64,000 nucleotides of DNA from Isoetes taiwanensis (taxonomy: Eukaryota; Streptophyta; Lycopodiopsida; Isoetales; Isoetaceae). Position 1 is the stretch's first letter, and every line of letters begins with the position of its first letter. The stretch covers positions 3,391,748-3,455,747 of the forward strand of contig JAJEKV010000101.1 in NCBI GenBank assembly GCA_021234155.1, in the 5' to 3' direction. A model generated the notes under the pieces. It ran no database searches, was not told the origin of the DNA, and saw only the letters and a program-made list of their open reading frames with translations. Positions 25,081 through 36,525 of this stretch are shown piece after piece. Position numbers and translations under genes: made by a program.

Positions 25081-28000
25081 TTCTGTCAGTGCTTCCTAAA
25101 AAGGCAGTTGAAGCCCATATATATGCTTTATGTCTGCATGTAGTCACTGATTAAAGTTTTTTACATGCCCAAAGGGGCCGAGCAACCTAACCTCGCTTAC
25201 ACTATGGCAATGGGGCCTCAACGCCTAAAAGCCTGCTGGCGGAAAAAGAGAGCTCAGTGGCTGGCAAGATGGAATGTGCAGGAGCATAGGTGCATCCAAG
25301 TGCAAACGGAGGCGTGCATCATTTGCGATAAGATTTGGAGGGGAGGGGGGGGGGGAGGGTAACATTGCAGTGGTATCCAATTTTTGTTGTGTGAGCATGG
25401 GCATCGTTGCATTGTTTTTTTGTCAAGCTTCTAGCAGCAGCGGGGTTGGTGTAATGTTGGAATCATGAATGCTGTTCATAGATTTGTAATTGACTTTCTC
25501 TTTTGCTTCACTAAATGTGGAGTTTGGAAAAGCATCTCTAGAATCATGAAATTGATTACTGTGTTATAAATGTGGTGACGAGGTTAGATGCATGCATGCT
25601 AGAGATGGAAGACGTCTTTTTTCCTTTTTGTTTTTTTTTTTTGGGGGGGTTTGGTGGATGGGGGATGATGATGATGGGGGATGGCTATATGTGAGAGCTA
25701 TTTCGTCTCTATTGATTATTTTCTAGGAAGCCATTATTTAATTTCTAGTTCTTACTTGAATTATGCCACGTTTGGTGCTTATGGCTGGTGTAGGCAATTG
25801 AGTGTAAAACTAATCATAGTAGACATGATCATAGTAGCCAACTAATAATTCATAATGATTTTGCATCCGTGACCTTAATCATGCAATCGTGTAGATTTGT
25901 TTCCCTTGTCCCAAAGGCTGGCTGCTATTGTCTGAGGAGCTTAGAATGATAATATAAGTAACATCCTTTAGTATGTAGAGACATTCTTCGTAACAATTTT
26001 CTCAAAACTATTGCCTACACATATCCTAACCTATATCTCATGTTTACATAATATTCTTCCAAAGCAATCATGGTTTCGAAGACTTTCTAGGCTTCCTCCA
26101 GACTTGCACAATGAATCAATAGAGTCAATGACATGGCACACTTGGCATTGCATAGAGATGTTAGCGCAAGCTGTCTAAGTTTGTTTTGCATTATTATTTC
26201 ATGTGGTCTCCTCAAAATGAATTTACAAAAGTGTGTGTCTTGAACGGACATAATTCAAACAAAGTGGACACAAAGATGCCAACGTCACAATACCCAAAAC
26301 TTATTATCCTTAAATGTTTTCCAAATCATTTTAGCTTGTTGACCTTGATTTGTTGCAACTTGAAATTTCAATCCTTAAAGCAATCATTAGGAAATGCCTT
26401 GTGCATATTTACAAATTATGTTCCATTACCTAGTTATGGAAAAGGATTTGTGAACTGCAATAGGATTGCATCCATCGTCCAGTGGTCCTCAAGGATTTAG
26501 CATTAAATAAGGCAAAATGCCTAAGCTTGGAAGAGTCATGGAACACGGGAACTTGTTGCAAAATAATATGATATGGTTGAAGTAGATAACAGATATTCGC
26601 CTATTTAGAAAAAGCATACTAGGCATTCCATCTTAATGCCCACTTCTGGCGGAATTTTTGGCTCTATTGATCAGTTTGCTAAGTAATTTATATTTTCATT
26701 TCAGGTGACAACTCTGACAGGTCGTTTCAATGTATTGTTGGAGAACGTGCAGATGATCCTCACAGGAGCAAAAAAGTGAATAGAAAATTGAAAAAACTGA
26801 GCAAGAAGTAAACAGGGCATGAAGAAGAATTTTGAGCTGTATAAGCAACGCTTGTTTGACATTCCAAATCTTATGCATCAATTTATCAAGCATGCAATCT
26901 GTATTGACATCTAAGCTATAAATTAATTTACCTCTTACCGTCAATAACATCGTCTGCTCTATCTTTGCTTGAGTTCTGCAACTACAGTCCATATCCAGAA
27001 ATCAATGCTTGTGTCATGATACTACATGTTTACTTGGTAATCTTCCAAAGCTCCAAAGCTCCTAGACGCAGTATCCAAGTCTCCATATATGGGCATACAT
27101 ATCTATAAGTGCATTGTCAGCTCGTCTGTAGCTTTACATGCTTTTATAATGCTCAAAATGCAACTTCTGGATTATACTTGGTCATCTTGATTGAAAGTTT
27201 CATGTCCCACATAATAATTATAAGGCAAGATGAGAAGTGGCCATAGTATGAACAAAATTTATTGCCTACATGCATAGGCATTCTTCAACAAATAACAGGT
27301 CGTCAACCCATGGAAATTCATTGCCCCTGCATGCAAAGCCACTCTCACCGAATAAAGGTTTTCCGATCATACCTTCACTGTATATCATGTTATTATTCAC
27401 CCAATTGCTGTAAGTAATACATAAGTCTAATGTTAGTCACTGCTGCAGCACCAGCAACAATTAAACTCCATAGGATGATCTTCAAACCTCCTTATTCTAA
27501 TGATGTTGGAGACGTCTGTAAATTTCTTCTGTTGCTAAATAAACTGCAATGACATGTGCAGAATGAATATGGATTTGCTGCAATGGGATTAGCATCTGGA
27601 TTTACACGATTAGCATTTGAATGTCATGATTGCTGCTTGAACATGGCAGAGAGATGCCTTTCTCTAGATCCTCCATTCTCACATTTGAGAATAACCAAGA
27701 ATGACCTTGACTGAGAAAGGTCTCTTCAAAAAGCTCACATCCTTGCATTCTACAAAATTTTCAAGCTCGTAGAAAAACCAATAAATTGAAGTACTGCCTT
27801 TGCACCCTTGGTACTAATGAAGCCTTAACAGACCATAATTATCCAGTTCAAATAGTCTAAGGTAGCTTAAGGAACCCTGGGATCATCATATTCTCTTCTG
27901 AATACTATTTATCTAGCAATGAGCAGGACTTGCAATTGAAGCAAGCCATGAATTGAAAAGTGGAGTTATTGATGGCTTTCTTCTTACAAGATCATTGATA

Positions 28001-28686
28001 ACTAAGGTCTATTAAAAAAAACACATGCATGGCCACGGGAGGAAATGAGCCGGCAATAACTAGTCACAATAATTAGCAAATCATTCAATTTCCCTAAACA
28101 CAACTGCAAACCATCACCTTAAATAACATGAGATAAGCTCCAAAATATGCAAGTCCTGGCAGCACGTCTCCTTCGATTCCTAGGGCCTGCAAAACCACAA
28201 GGATCACGGGCCTGCATAAAAAAAAGTGTGGATGTGAACATTCCAAGAGTATTAAACTCTAAAGATTATTTCAAGCAAAATCACATTGCACAAATTAGTA
28301 AAGTGATCACTTTAAATAACATGCAGGCAAGCTCTAGAATATGCACAGCTTAGCAGCATTTCCCCTTTAGAACGTGTATCGTCAAACAGTTGAAATACTA
28401 GATTAAATATGCTAGCTTAGGGGCATCTCAATTTGATGCAAAACCCTGGATACCTTACAAAGGATGGTTTCTTCGCCCATATAGTAATGCACAGCATATG
28501 CAACCAATTTTAATAACATGCTGTCAATCCTCCACATGCTGCTATTACATGCAACAAAACGAATTTAAGGGGCATATAGTATTTTGCGCATAAAATCACC
28601 ATACTCTTCCATTTCGTGCCAAGATCGGCCAGCAAAGAATTAGGTTCAATAACAACTCATCAAGAAGAAAAAAAATATGAATTTTG
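25081..28686 (+). repeat. D module of unit 4 (BiP upstream block)
   Basis: This is a near-identical copy of 18,601-21,950. It keeps the extra segment at about 26,520-26,805 that unit 3 lacks. It has an 11-G run (25,345-25,355) and a T-run plus G-rich tract (25,643-25,683). The last 1.5 kb (27,240-28,680) matches units 3 and 7 base for base over long stretches, including many intact CAG/CTG sites. No gene is recognised; the 101-codon frame at 26,186-26,500 is conserved only as far as the DNA itself is. Confidence 0.6.
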
Positions 28687-28816
28687 CCTTTTTTTCCCTT
28701 TTCCCTTTTGCGTTTCTTTTCATTTCCTTTGCCCTTTTCCTTGCTTGTTTAAAAGAAGCAGAGTGGTGAGAAGCAGAAGCAGAAGAGAGTGTTGAGAGAA
28801 GCAGAGGCAGTAGAGA
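28687..28816 (+). promoter_or_regulatory. BiP copy 2 core promoter/leader
   Basis: The pyrimidine tract and G/A-rich leader match those of copy 1. The differences lie just upstream, where 'aatatgaattttgcc' stands in place of 'aataatgcttgcc', again at a site where the sister copy has a GC-containing motif. Function is inferred from position. Confidence 0.4.
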
Positions 28817-30829
28817 ATGTCGAGGGAAGTAGCTCATGTTAGCAGATTAGGTCTATGCTTGGTTTTTCTTACAATTTGGGTTGTATCTGTAGCAGCAGGC
28901 GCAGAAGAAGCTCCCAAATTAGATACAGTAATTGGTATTGATCTGGGAACAACATATTCTTGTGTGGGTGTTTATAACAAAGATGGGCATGTAGAAATCA
29001 TAGCCAATGACCAGGGAAATCGAATCACACCATCATGGGTAGCCTTCACAGATTCTGAAAGGCTTATTGGAGAGGCAGCCAAGAACCAAGCTGCTTCTAA
29101 CCCCCGAAAGGACAATTTTTGACCCTAAACGTTTGATTGGAAGGAAGTTTGACGACAAAGAAGTCCAAAATGATATGAAACTATTGCCCTACAAGATCAT
29201 CAACAAAGATGGGAAACCTTATATACAAGTTAAGATCAAGGATGGCGAAGTTAAGCTTTTCAGCCCAGAGGAGATTAGCGCTATGATTTTGATAAAAATG
29301 AAGGAAACTGCCGAGGCATTCTTAGGAAAGGTCGTAAAAATCTTTATTATCACTTTGTCCCGACTTATTTCAATGATGCACGAGAGACAGGCCACAAAAG
29401 ATCTTTGGTATCATTCTTTGGACTTAACGTGGCTCGTGATTGCGAATGAGCCAAGCGGGCGTGCAAAGATTGGCTTATGGACTTAATGAGAAGGGAAACG
29501 AGAAGAACATACTTGTGTTTGACCTTGGTGGTGGTACCTTTGATGTCAGCATCTTAACAATTGATAATGGAGTATTTGAAGTTTTAGCCACAAGTGGTGA
29601 TACTCATCTTGGCGGAGAGGATTTTGACCACAGAATTATGGAGCACTTCATTAAACTCATCAAGAAGAAGTACAACAAGGACATTAGCAAGGATAGCAGG
29701 GCTATTGGGAAACTTCGTCGCGAGGCAGAGCGTGCAAAGAGGGCACTCGAAGAATTAAAGCACCAAGTTAGAATTGAGGTTGAGAGTCTTTTTGATGGTG
29801 TTGATTTCTCTGAACCACTTACCAGAGCAAGGTTTGAGGAGCTTAACAATGACTTGTTCAAGAAGACATTGGGCCCTGTTAGGAAGGCCATGAATGATGC
29901 TGGCCTTAAGAAGTCATGATTGATGAAATCGTTCTTGTTGGAGGAAGTACTCGTATCCCAAAGATACAGCAATTGTTGAAGGACTACTTTGAGGGCAAGG
30001 AGCCTAGCAAGGGAGTCAATCCTGATGAGGCTGTAGCCTATGGTGCAGCAGTTCAAGGAGGCATTCTAAGTGGGGAAGGCGTGAAGAGACTAAAGATGCA
30101 CTCATCCTTGATGCCACTCCTTTGACCCTTGGCATTGAAACTGTTGGTGGAGTGATGACAAAGCTCATTCCTGGGTGGGTTCTACGATTCCAACTAAAAA
30201 ATCCCAAGTGTTTAGCACCTATCGGGATAAGCAAACAAGCGGTAATGCATTGTGTCTTTGAAGGAGAAAGAAGCTTGACAAAAGATTGTCGGGAACTTGG
30301 AAAATTTGATTTGAGCGGTATTGCCCCAGCTCCAAGAGGTATTCCTCAGATTGAAGTTACTTTTGAAGTAGATGCAGATGGAATTCTAAAAGTGAAGGCA
30401 GAGGATAAAAGCGTCCCCAGAAAGAGAGAAGATCATCATTACTGCTGACAAAGATCGTTTATCTTCAGATGAGGTTGATAGAATGATCAAGGAGGCTGAG
30501 GAATATGCAGAGCAAGATAAGAAGGTGAAGGAAAAGATTGATGCCAGGAATAGATTGGAGACATATGTGTACAACATGAAGAGTTCAATTGGTGACAAGG
30601 ACAAGCTAGCGGATAAGCTAGATTCTGATGACAAAGAAAAGATTGAGTTTGAATTGAAGGAAATCTTGGAGTGGTTGGACGATAACCAAAGTCTTTGAAG
30701 GGGAGGATTTGAAGAGAAATTCTGAAGGAGATTGAGGATGTTTGCAATCCCATAATAACCAAGGTTTATCAAAAGACTGGTGCTCATGCCTCAGAGGAAG
30801 AGGATGAAGATCACTCTGAAAGGCTGTAA
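28817..30829 (+). CDS. BiP: BiP copy 2, ER-lumen Hsp70 chaperone (frame broken as read)
   Basis: This copy has the cleanest N-terminus: the start, signal peptide and ATP-binding signature are in one frame for about 95 codons, until an extra C near 29,105 shifts it. Other breaks are in the nucleotide-binding domain around 29,340-29,460, at 29,918 (before the third Hsp70 signature [17 protein letters not shown]), near 30,175, near 30,405 and near 30,690. Copy 2 reads [11 protein letters not shown] where copy 1 has the usual [10 protein letters not shown]. At the tail the last codons read HSERL, because 'gagctg' appears as 'gaaaggctg'. This is the same CAG/CTG-linked error seen elsewhere. The gene is intronless. 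An expressed gene with read errors and a recent pseudogene remain open alternatives. Confidence 0.93.
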
Positions 30830-33800
30830 ATATCTTGAGACATTCAAAATTCATGGTCGCGAAGTATAATGACACAAATACTTGTAGATATGGAAATAGT
30901 AATCGAGATGTATATTAGCTTATGCTTATTATCTGGTTTTCACACCACTTGTCTTAGCTTTCAACTTTTCTAATAACTTTTAAAAATTTTGTACACTTTC
31001 TATAAAATTTATCCAAGCATGTTAGACATGCATTTACAAGATTTTGCTTGCATGAAACAAAAGAAAAGAAGAAGTGGTAATGAATGAAGGTGGAAGATGG
31101 ATGTTGAAATTGTCCAAAGTAACAAAATAAACTTGTCATTAACAAGTCTTGCAACCCAATAATCTTGCAACCCAATGTCTTTACTTTCTTGACCGCAAAG
31201 AAATATATAAATTTGGAGCTTGGAAAACATCGCTTTTAATTTTCTTTTGGATGGTAAGACTTGTCAGGGCAAACATAGATGGAACTTTGGCCAATGTTGC
31301 TTACAAAAATGCATTGGCAAAAGAAAGAGATCATATAAAGGGTATAAATTGTAGTCTTGAATATTAAATTGAAAAATGCACATCTATCTTTTTAAAGGTT
31401 TGCAAATTCTTGCAAACAACCATCTCTAATCATATGACAAGCAGGAGGCGTGCCGCCGTTTGTTATATTTTGCAGAAAAAGGGCTTCTCTTTCAAGTTCC
31501 AAAAATGTCTAGATGCCAAAATTGATTTCAACAAGTCGATTCAAGTGCTTCTTGTTGGTGTTAATGATGGCAAACGTAGTTTGTGCCTAGATGCCAAGAT
31601 CTGATGGCCTTCAAAATTGAAGGTGGAAGATGGACCTCGAAATTGTCCAAAGTAACAAAATAAACTTGTCACTAACAAGTCTTGCAACCCAATAGCATTG
31701 GTTGGATGTCTCTAGTTTGTTGACCGCAAGAAATATATGAATTTGAAGCTTGGAAAACATTGCTTTGATCAATTTTCTTCAACTAAGTCCCACCCGCTTA
31801 CGGTTATGTTATCGGGCATACATTCTCGGGCCGCTTGCATCTTTGGATGGTAAGACTTGTCCGGGCAAACATAGATGGAACTTTGGCCAATGTTCCTTAC
31901 AAAAATGCATTGGCAAAGAAACAGATCATAGAAAGGGTATAAATTGTAGTCTTGAAATATTCAATTGAAATGCACATCTTAAAGAGTAAGTACACGCTTT
32001 TAAAGGTTTGCAAATTCTTGTAAACAACCATCTATAATCATAAGACAAGCGGAGGCGTGCCATTGTTAGTTGTATTTTTTGCGAAAGGGTTTCTCATTCA
32101 AGTTCTAAAAGTGCCTAGGCGGTGGCCTTCAAAATTGATTTCAACAAGTCGATTCAAGTGCTTCTTGTTGGTGTTAATGATGGCAAACGTAGTCGATAGA
32201 TACTCTATATGAATCTTTTTGTCACTATTGTTAACATCTCCACTCATCTTTATATTATTAACTCCTCGCGGTGTCATGGATCACGCCCTAAAACTTTGAT
32301 CTGCCCAGATTTACTTGAAATTTTTTACGATGGCTTAGATTTACTTGAAAAAATTGGTCGGTGCTTTACTTTTCTTTCTTAAGTTTTCCACGTTTTTAAA
32401 AACACTCACGGTGCCATTGGCGAGGATATGACGGGGGTAGCAATGGAGCAGGTTGTGGAAATAGGATGCGGAAAGCCCGTTTCCAGTTTCACAAATTTGT
32501 AAAAATTAGTGAGTTACTTTAGAAAGCATCTTCACAAAGCAAGCTTCTTTATATCCTATGAAGTCTTCTTCTCTTTTTGTGGTCAGGCGTGGCTTGGTGG
32601 TTGGATTTGCTACATCTAATTTAGACAACAAAAATAACCCAAATAATCTGACATTTATGTGTTGATTCCCTTGCTCCAGAGGTCCAAATCTAGCGCTCCA
32701 TCCTCCTAGATGTCTCTAGGTTTGTTCCTGTCCCCCTCACCTTGCCAATCGCATTATTTTCGATCTTCTTTATGATAACTCCAAGCATTGGCACAAAAGC
32801 TGTCATTGTTTATTATGATGTCTGCATGATTGGATTGGAATGAAGACCCACGAGTAAAGAATTATATAGTTTAGATACAGAAACATATGCTCTTATTCAC
32901 ATGCACATGGCAAAGAGATTTCTTTGCTTCTAATATGATGCCAAACCAAGCCAAGTTCTCTTCATTTGGGAGGATGGACCCCCTAAAAGACTGCTTTTAT
33001 CGTTGCTTTTACCTCTGTTGTATATGATAAAAAATTTAATGACAAATGGAGCTTTGTTGGAATCTGCATGTTATAGCGTTTTGGCCATGGGATGCACATG
33101 ACGTTGTGCCTTATTATTTATGTTTCATTATCTTCTATTCTATCTCTCTCTCTTTCTCTTAAATATAGTCAATGTGTGTGCTCCGATTATTTTGTACTTT
33201 GGTACTTTTACAATGTTGGACTAGCAAGGAAATTGCAATTTCTGAGTTTTAGTTCTCATGAAGTTCTTCTTAAAAGGCGGTTGAAGTCCATAACTATATG
33301 CTTTATAATGTCTGCATGTATTCTTTGGTTAAAGTCTTCTATATGCTTTCTAATCTTTGCATGTCTTCATTGGTTAAAGTCTATCATCAGGTTCTTCTAT
33401 TGATGAGAGAATTGGCATGTCATCATAAATTCTTTTACTTTTTTGCACGTAAATGCAGCATTGACTATGCCTTCATTGTAGCTTGCTTTTAATTTTCTCT
33501 CTTCTACTTCAGTATTGTGCAAGTGGTTCATTTAGAAGAAAAGCAAGCCTTTTTTTAAGGTGCATGCTAAGTTAGGTGAGTTTTATCATCTGCAAAACAC
33601 AAACGATTCAAGAAATCTTGCAATTTATCTTTCTCACTTTTATCTTCGCATGCTCTTTCTAGGTATCCTAAATATTGCAAAGAATGTCCAGCAGAAACCA
33701 CTAAGCTTGAATAATGTAAACATTTTGAATAATGTGGACAATTTGAGATTATGTAAACTTCATTAGACTTATTTGCTTACATTGATCCTTCATATGCTCT

Positions 33801-33881
33801 TGCTAACATAGCTAAATGAAAGAGCAAAGCTATCAATCACTTTTACTATCTAAGTATCACTTTCACTTTTACTGTCACTTT
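30830..33881 (+). repeat. B + C modules of unit 5
   Basis: The BiP 3' flank leads into a first, short B segment that ends at about 31,617, where 'ccttcaaaattg' joins 'aaggtggaagatgg'. A second, full B segment follows (31,880-33,260), then module C (33,260-33,881). Module C contains splice-like sites, such as 'ctttctag' before 'gtatcctaaatattgcaaag', but no frame that I recognise. Frames containing VVHLEEKQAFFKVHAKLG recur in three copies (33,515, 36,030, 60,190), which reflects DNA identity and not demonstrated coding. Confidence 0.6.
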
Positions 33882-34010
33882 CACTCTGAGCTGTAAATAT
33901 CTTGAGACATTCAAAATTCATGGTCACGAGTAATGACACAAATAGCTGTAGATATGGAAATAGTAATCTGAGATGTATATTAGCTTATGCTTATTATCTA
34001 GTTTGTTCAC
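33882..34010 (+). pseudogene. Orphan BiP 3' end (HSEL codons, stop and 3' UTR)
   Basis: Module C ends in a 'cactttcact' repeat and runs directly into the last four codons of BiP (HSEL), its TAA and about 100 bp of its 3' UTR, without the rest of the gene. The match to the sequence after 24,061 is nearly exact. The join may have used the short shared string 'cact'. Confidence 0.8.
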
Positions 34011-36396
34011 ACCAATTTTCTTAGCTTCCAACTTTTCTAATAACTTCTAAACATTTTGCACACTTTTTATAAAAATTTATCCAGCATGTTCGACATGCAT
34101 TTACAACACTTTGCTTGCATCAAACAAAAGAAAAGAAGAAGTGGTAATGAGTGAAGGTGGAAGATGGACCTCAAAATTGTCCAAAGTAACAAAATAAACT
34201 TGTCACTAACAAGTCTTGCAGCCAATAGCATTGGTTGGATGTCTCTTCTTTGCTGACTGCAAGAAATATATGAATTTGGAGCTTGGAAAACATTGCTTTG
34301 ATCAATTTTCTTCATATCTGGCTATTTTATCGGGCATGCATTCTGATGCTTGCATGCTGGATGGTAAGACTTGTCCGGGCAAACATAGATGGAACTTTGG
34401 CCAATGTTCCTTACAAAAATGCATTGGCAAAGAAACAGATCATAGAAAGGGTATAAATTGTAGTGTTGAAATATTCAATTGAAATGCACATCTTAAAGAG
34501 TAAGTACACGCTTTTAAAGGTTTGCAAATTCTTGTAAACAACCATCTCTAATCATAAGACAAGCAGGAGACGTGCCATTGTTAGTTGTATTTTGCAGAAA
34601 GGGTTTCTCATTCAAGTTCCAAAAGTGCCTAGATGTCAAGTAAGATACAGTGGGCTTCAAAATTGATTTCAACAAGTCGATTCAAGTGCTTCTTGTTGGT
34701 GTTAATGATGGCAAACGTAGTCTGATAGATACTCTATATGAATCTGTTTGTCACTATTGTTAACATCTCCACTCATCTTTATATTATTAACTCCTGTGTC
34801 ATGGATCACGCCCTAAAACTTTGGACGGCCCAGATTTACTTGAAATTTTTTCTGATGGCTTAGATTTACTTGAAAAAATTGGTCGGTACTTTTCTTTCTT
34901 AAGTTTTCCACGTTTTAAGGCTGCTACGGCTGCCATTGGCAGGATATGACAGGGTAGCAATGGAGCAGTTGTGGAAATAGGGTGCGGAAGGAAGCCGTTT
35001 TCCAGTTTCACAAATTTGTAAAATTCGTGAGTTACTTTAGAAAGCATCTTCACAAAGCAAGCTTCTTTATATCCTATGAAGTCTTCTTCTCTTTTGCAGT
35101 GCGTGGCTTGGTGGTTGGATTTGCTACATCTAATTTAGACAACAAAAATAACCCAAATAATCTGTCATTTATGTGTTGATTCCCTTGCTCCAGAGGTCCA
35201 AATCTAGCGCTCCATCCTCCTAGATGTCTCTAGGTTTGTTCCCCGTCCCCCCACCTTGCCACTCGTGATTATTTTCGATCTTCTTTATGATAACTCCAAG
35301 CATTGGCACAAAAGTCGTCATTGTTTATTATGATGTTCGCATGATTGGATTGGAATGAAGACCCACAGTAAAGAATTATATAGTTTAGATACGTAAACAT
35401 ATGCTCTTATTCACATGCACATGGCAAAGAGATTTCTTTGCTTCTAATATGATGCCAAACCAAGCCAAGTTCTCTTCATTTGGGAGGATGGACCCCTAAA
35501 AGATCGCTTTTATCGTTGCTTTTACCTCTCATTGTATATGATAAAAAATTTAATGACAAATGGAGCTTTGTTGGAATGCATGTTATAGCGTTTTGGCCAT
35601 GGGATGCACATGACGTTGTGCCTTATTATTTATGTTTCATTATCTTCTATTCTCTCTCTCTCTTTCTCTTAAATATAGTCAATGTGTGTGTCTCGATTAT
35701 TTTGTACTTTGGTACTTTTACAATGTTGGACTAGCAAGGAAATTGCAATTTCGAAGTTTTAGTTCTCATGAAGTTCTTCTTAAAAAGGCGGTTGAAGTCC
35801 ATAACTATATGCTTTATAATGTCTGCATGTATTCTTTGGTTAAAGTCTTCTATATGCTTTCTAATCTTTGCATGTCTTCATTGGTTAAAGTCTATCATCA
35901 GGTTCTTCTATTGATGAGAGAATTGGCATGTCATCATAAATTCTTTTACTTTTTTGCACGTAAATGCAGCATTGACTATGCCTTCATTGTAGCTTGCTTT
36001 TAATTTTCTCTCTTCTACTTCAGTATTGTGCAAGTGGTTCATTTAGAAGAAAAGCAAGCCTTTTTTAAGGTGCATGCTAAGTTAGGTGAGTTTTATCATC
36101 TCGGGAAAACACAAAACGATTCAAGAAATCTTGCAATTTATCTTTCTCACTTTTATCTTCTTGATGCTCTTTCTAGGTATCCTAAATATTGCAAAGAATG
36201 TCCAGCCAGAAACCACTAAGCTTGAATAATGTAAACATTTTGAATAATGTGGACAATTTGAGATTATGTAAACTTCATTAGACTTATTTGCTTACATTGA
36301 TCCTTCATATGCTCTTGCTAACATAGCTAAATGAAAGAGCAAAGCTATCAATCACTTTTACTATCTAAGTATCACTTTCACTTTTACTGTCACTTT
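34011..36396 (+). repeat. B + C modules of unit 6
   Basis: This is the simplest array unit: one B module (with 'ctttggccaatgttccttac' near 34,394) and one C module. Together with the orphan BiP end it gives a period of about 2.5 kb relative to unit 7. It matches unit 5 closely, with differences concentrated at CAG/CTG (for example 'tttgctgactgcaag' near 34,250 against 'tttgttgaccgcaag' near 31,720). No gene is recognised. Confidence 0.65.
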
Positions 36397-36525
36397 CACT
36401 CTGAGCTGTAAATATCTTGAGACATTCAAAATTCATGGTCACGAAAGTAATGACACAAATAGCTGTAGATATGGAAATAGTAATCTGAGATGTATATTAG
36501 CTTATGCTTATTATCTAGTTTGTTC
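36397..36525 (+). pseudogene. Second orphan BiP 3' end
   Basis: This has the same join as at 33,882: module C followed by HSEL codons, TAA and BiP 3' UTR. Identity of the two joins shows that the chimera formed once and was then amplified. Confidence 0.8.

Noticed and set aside
34598..34639. Possible 42-nt exon in module B with 'ttttgcag' before and 'gtaagat' after
   Set aside because: The next acceptor-like AG lies only about 10 bp downstream, too close for an intron, and other units read through this point.
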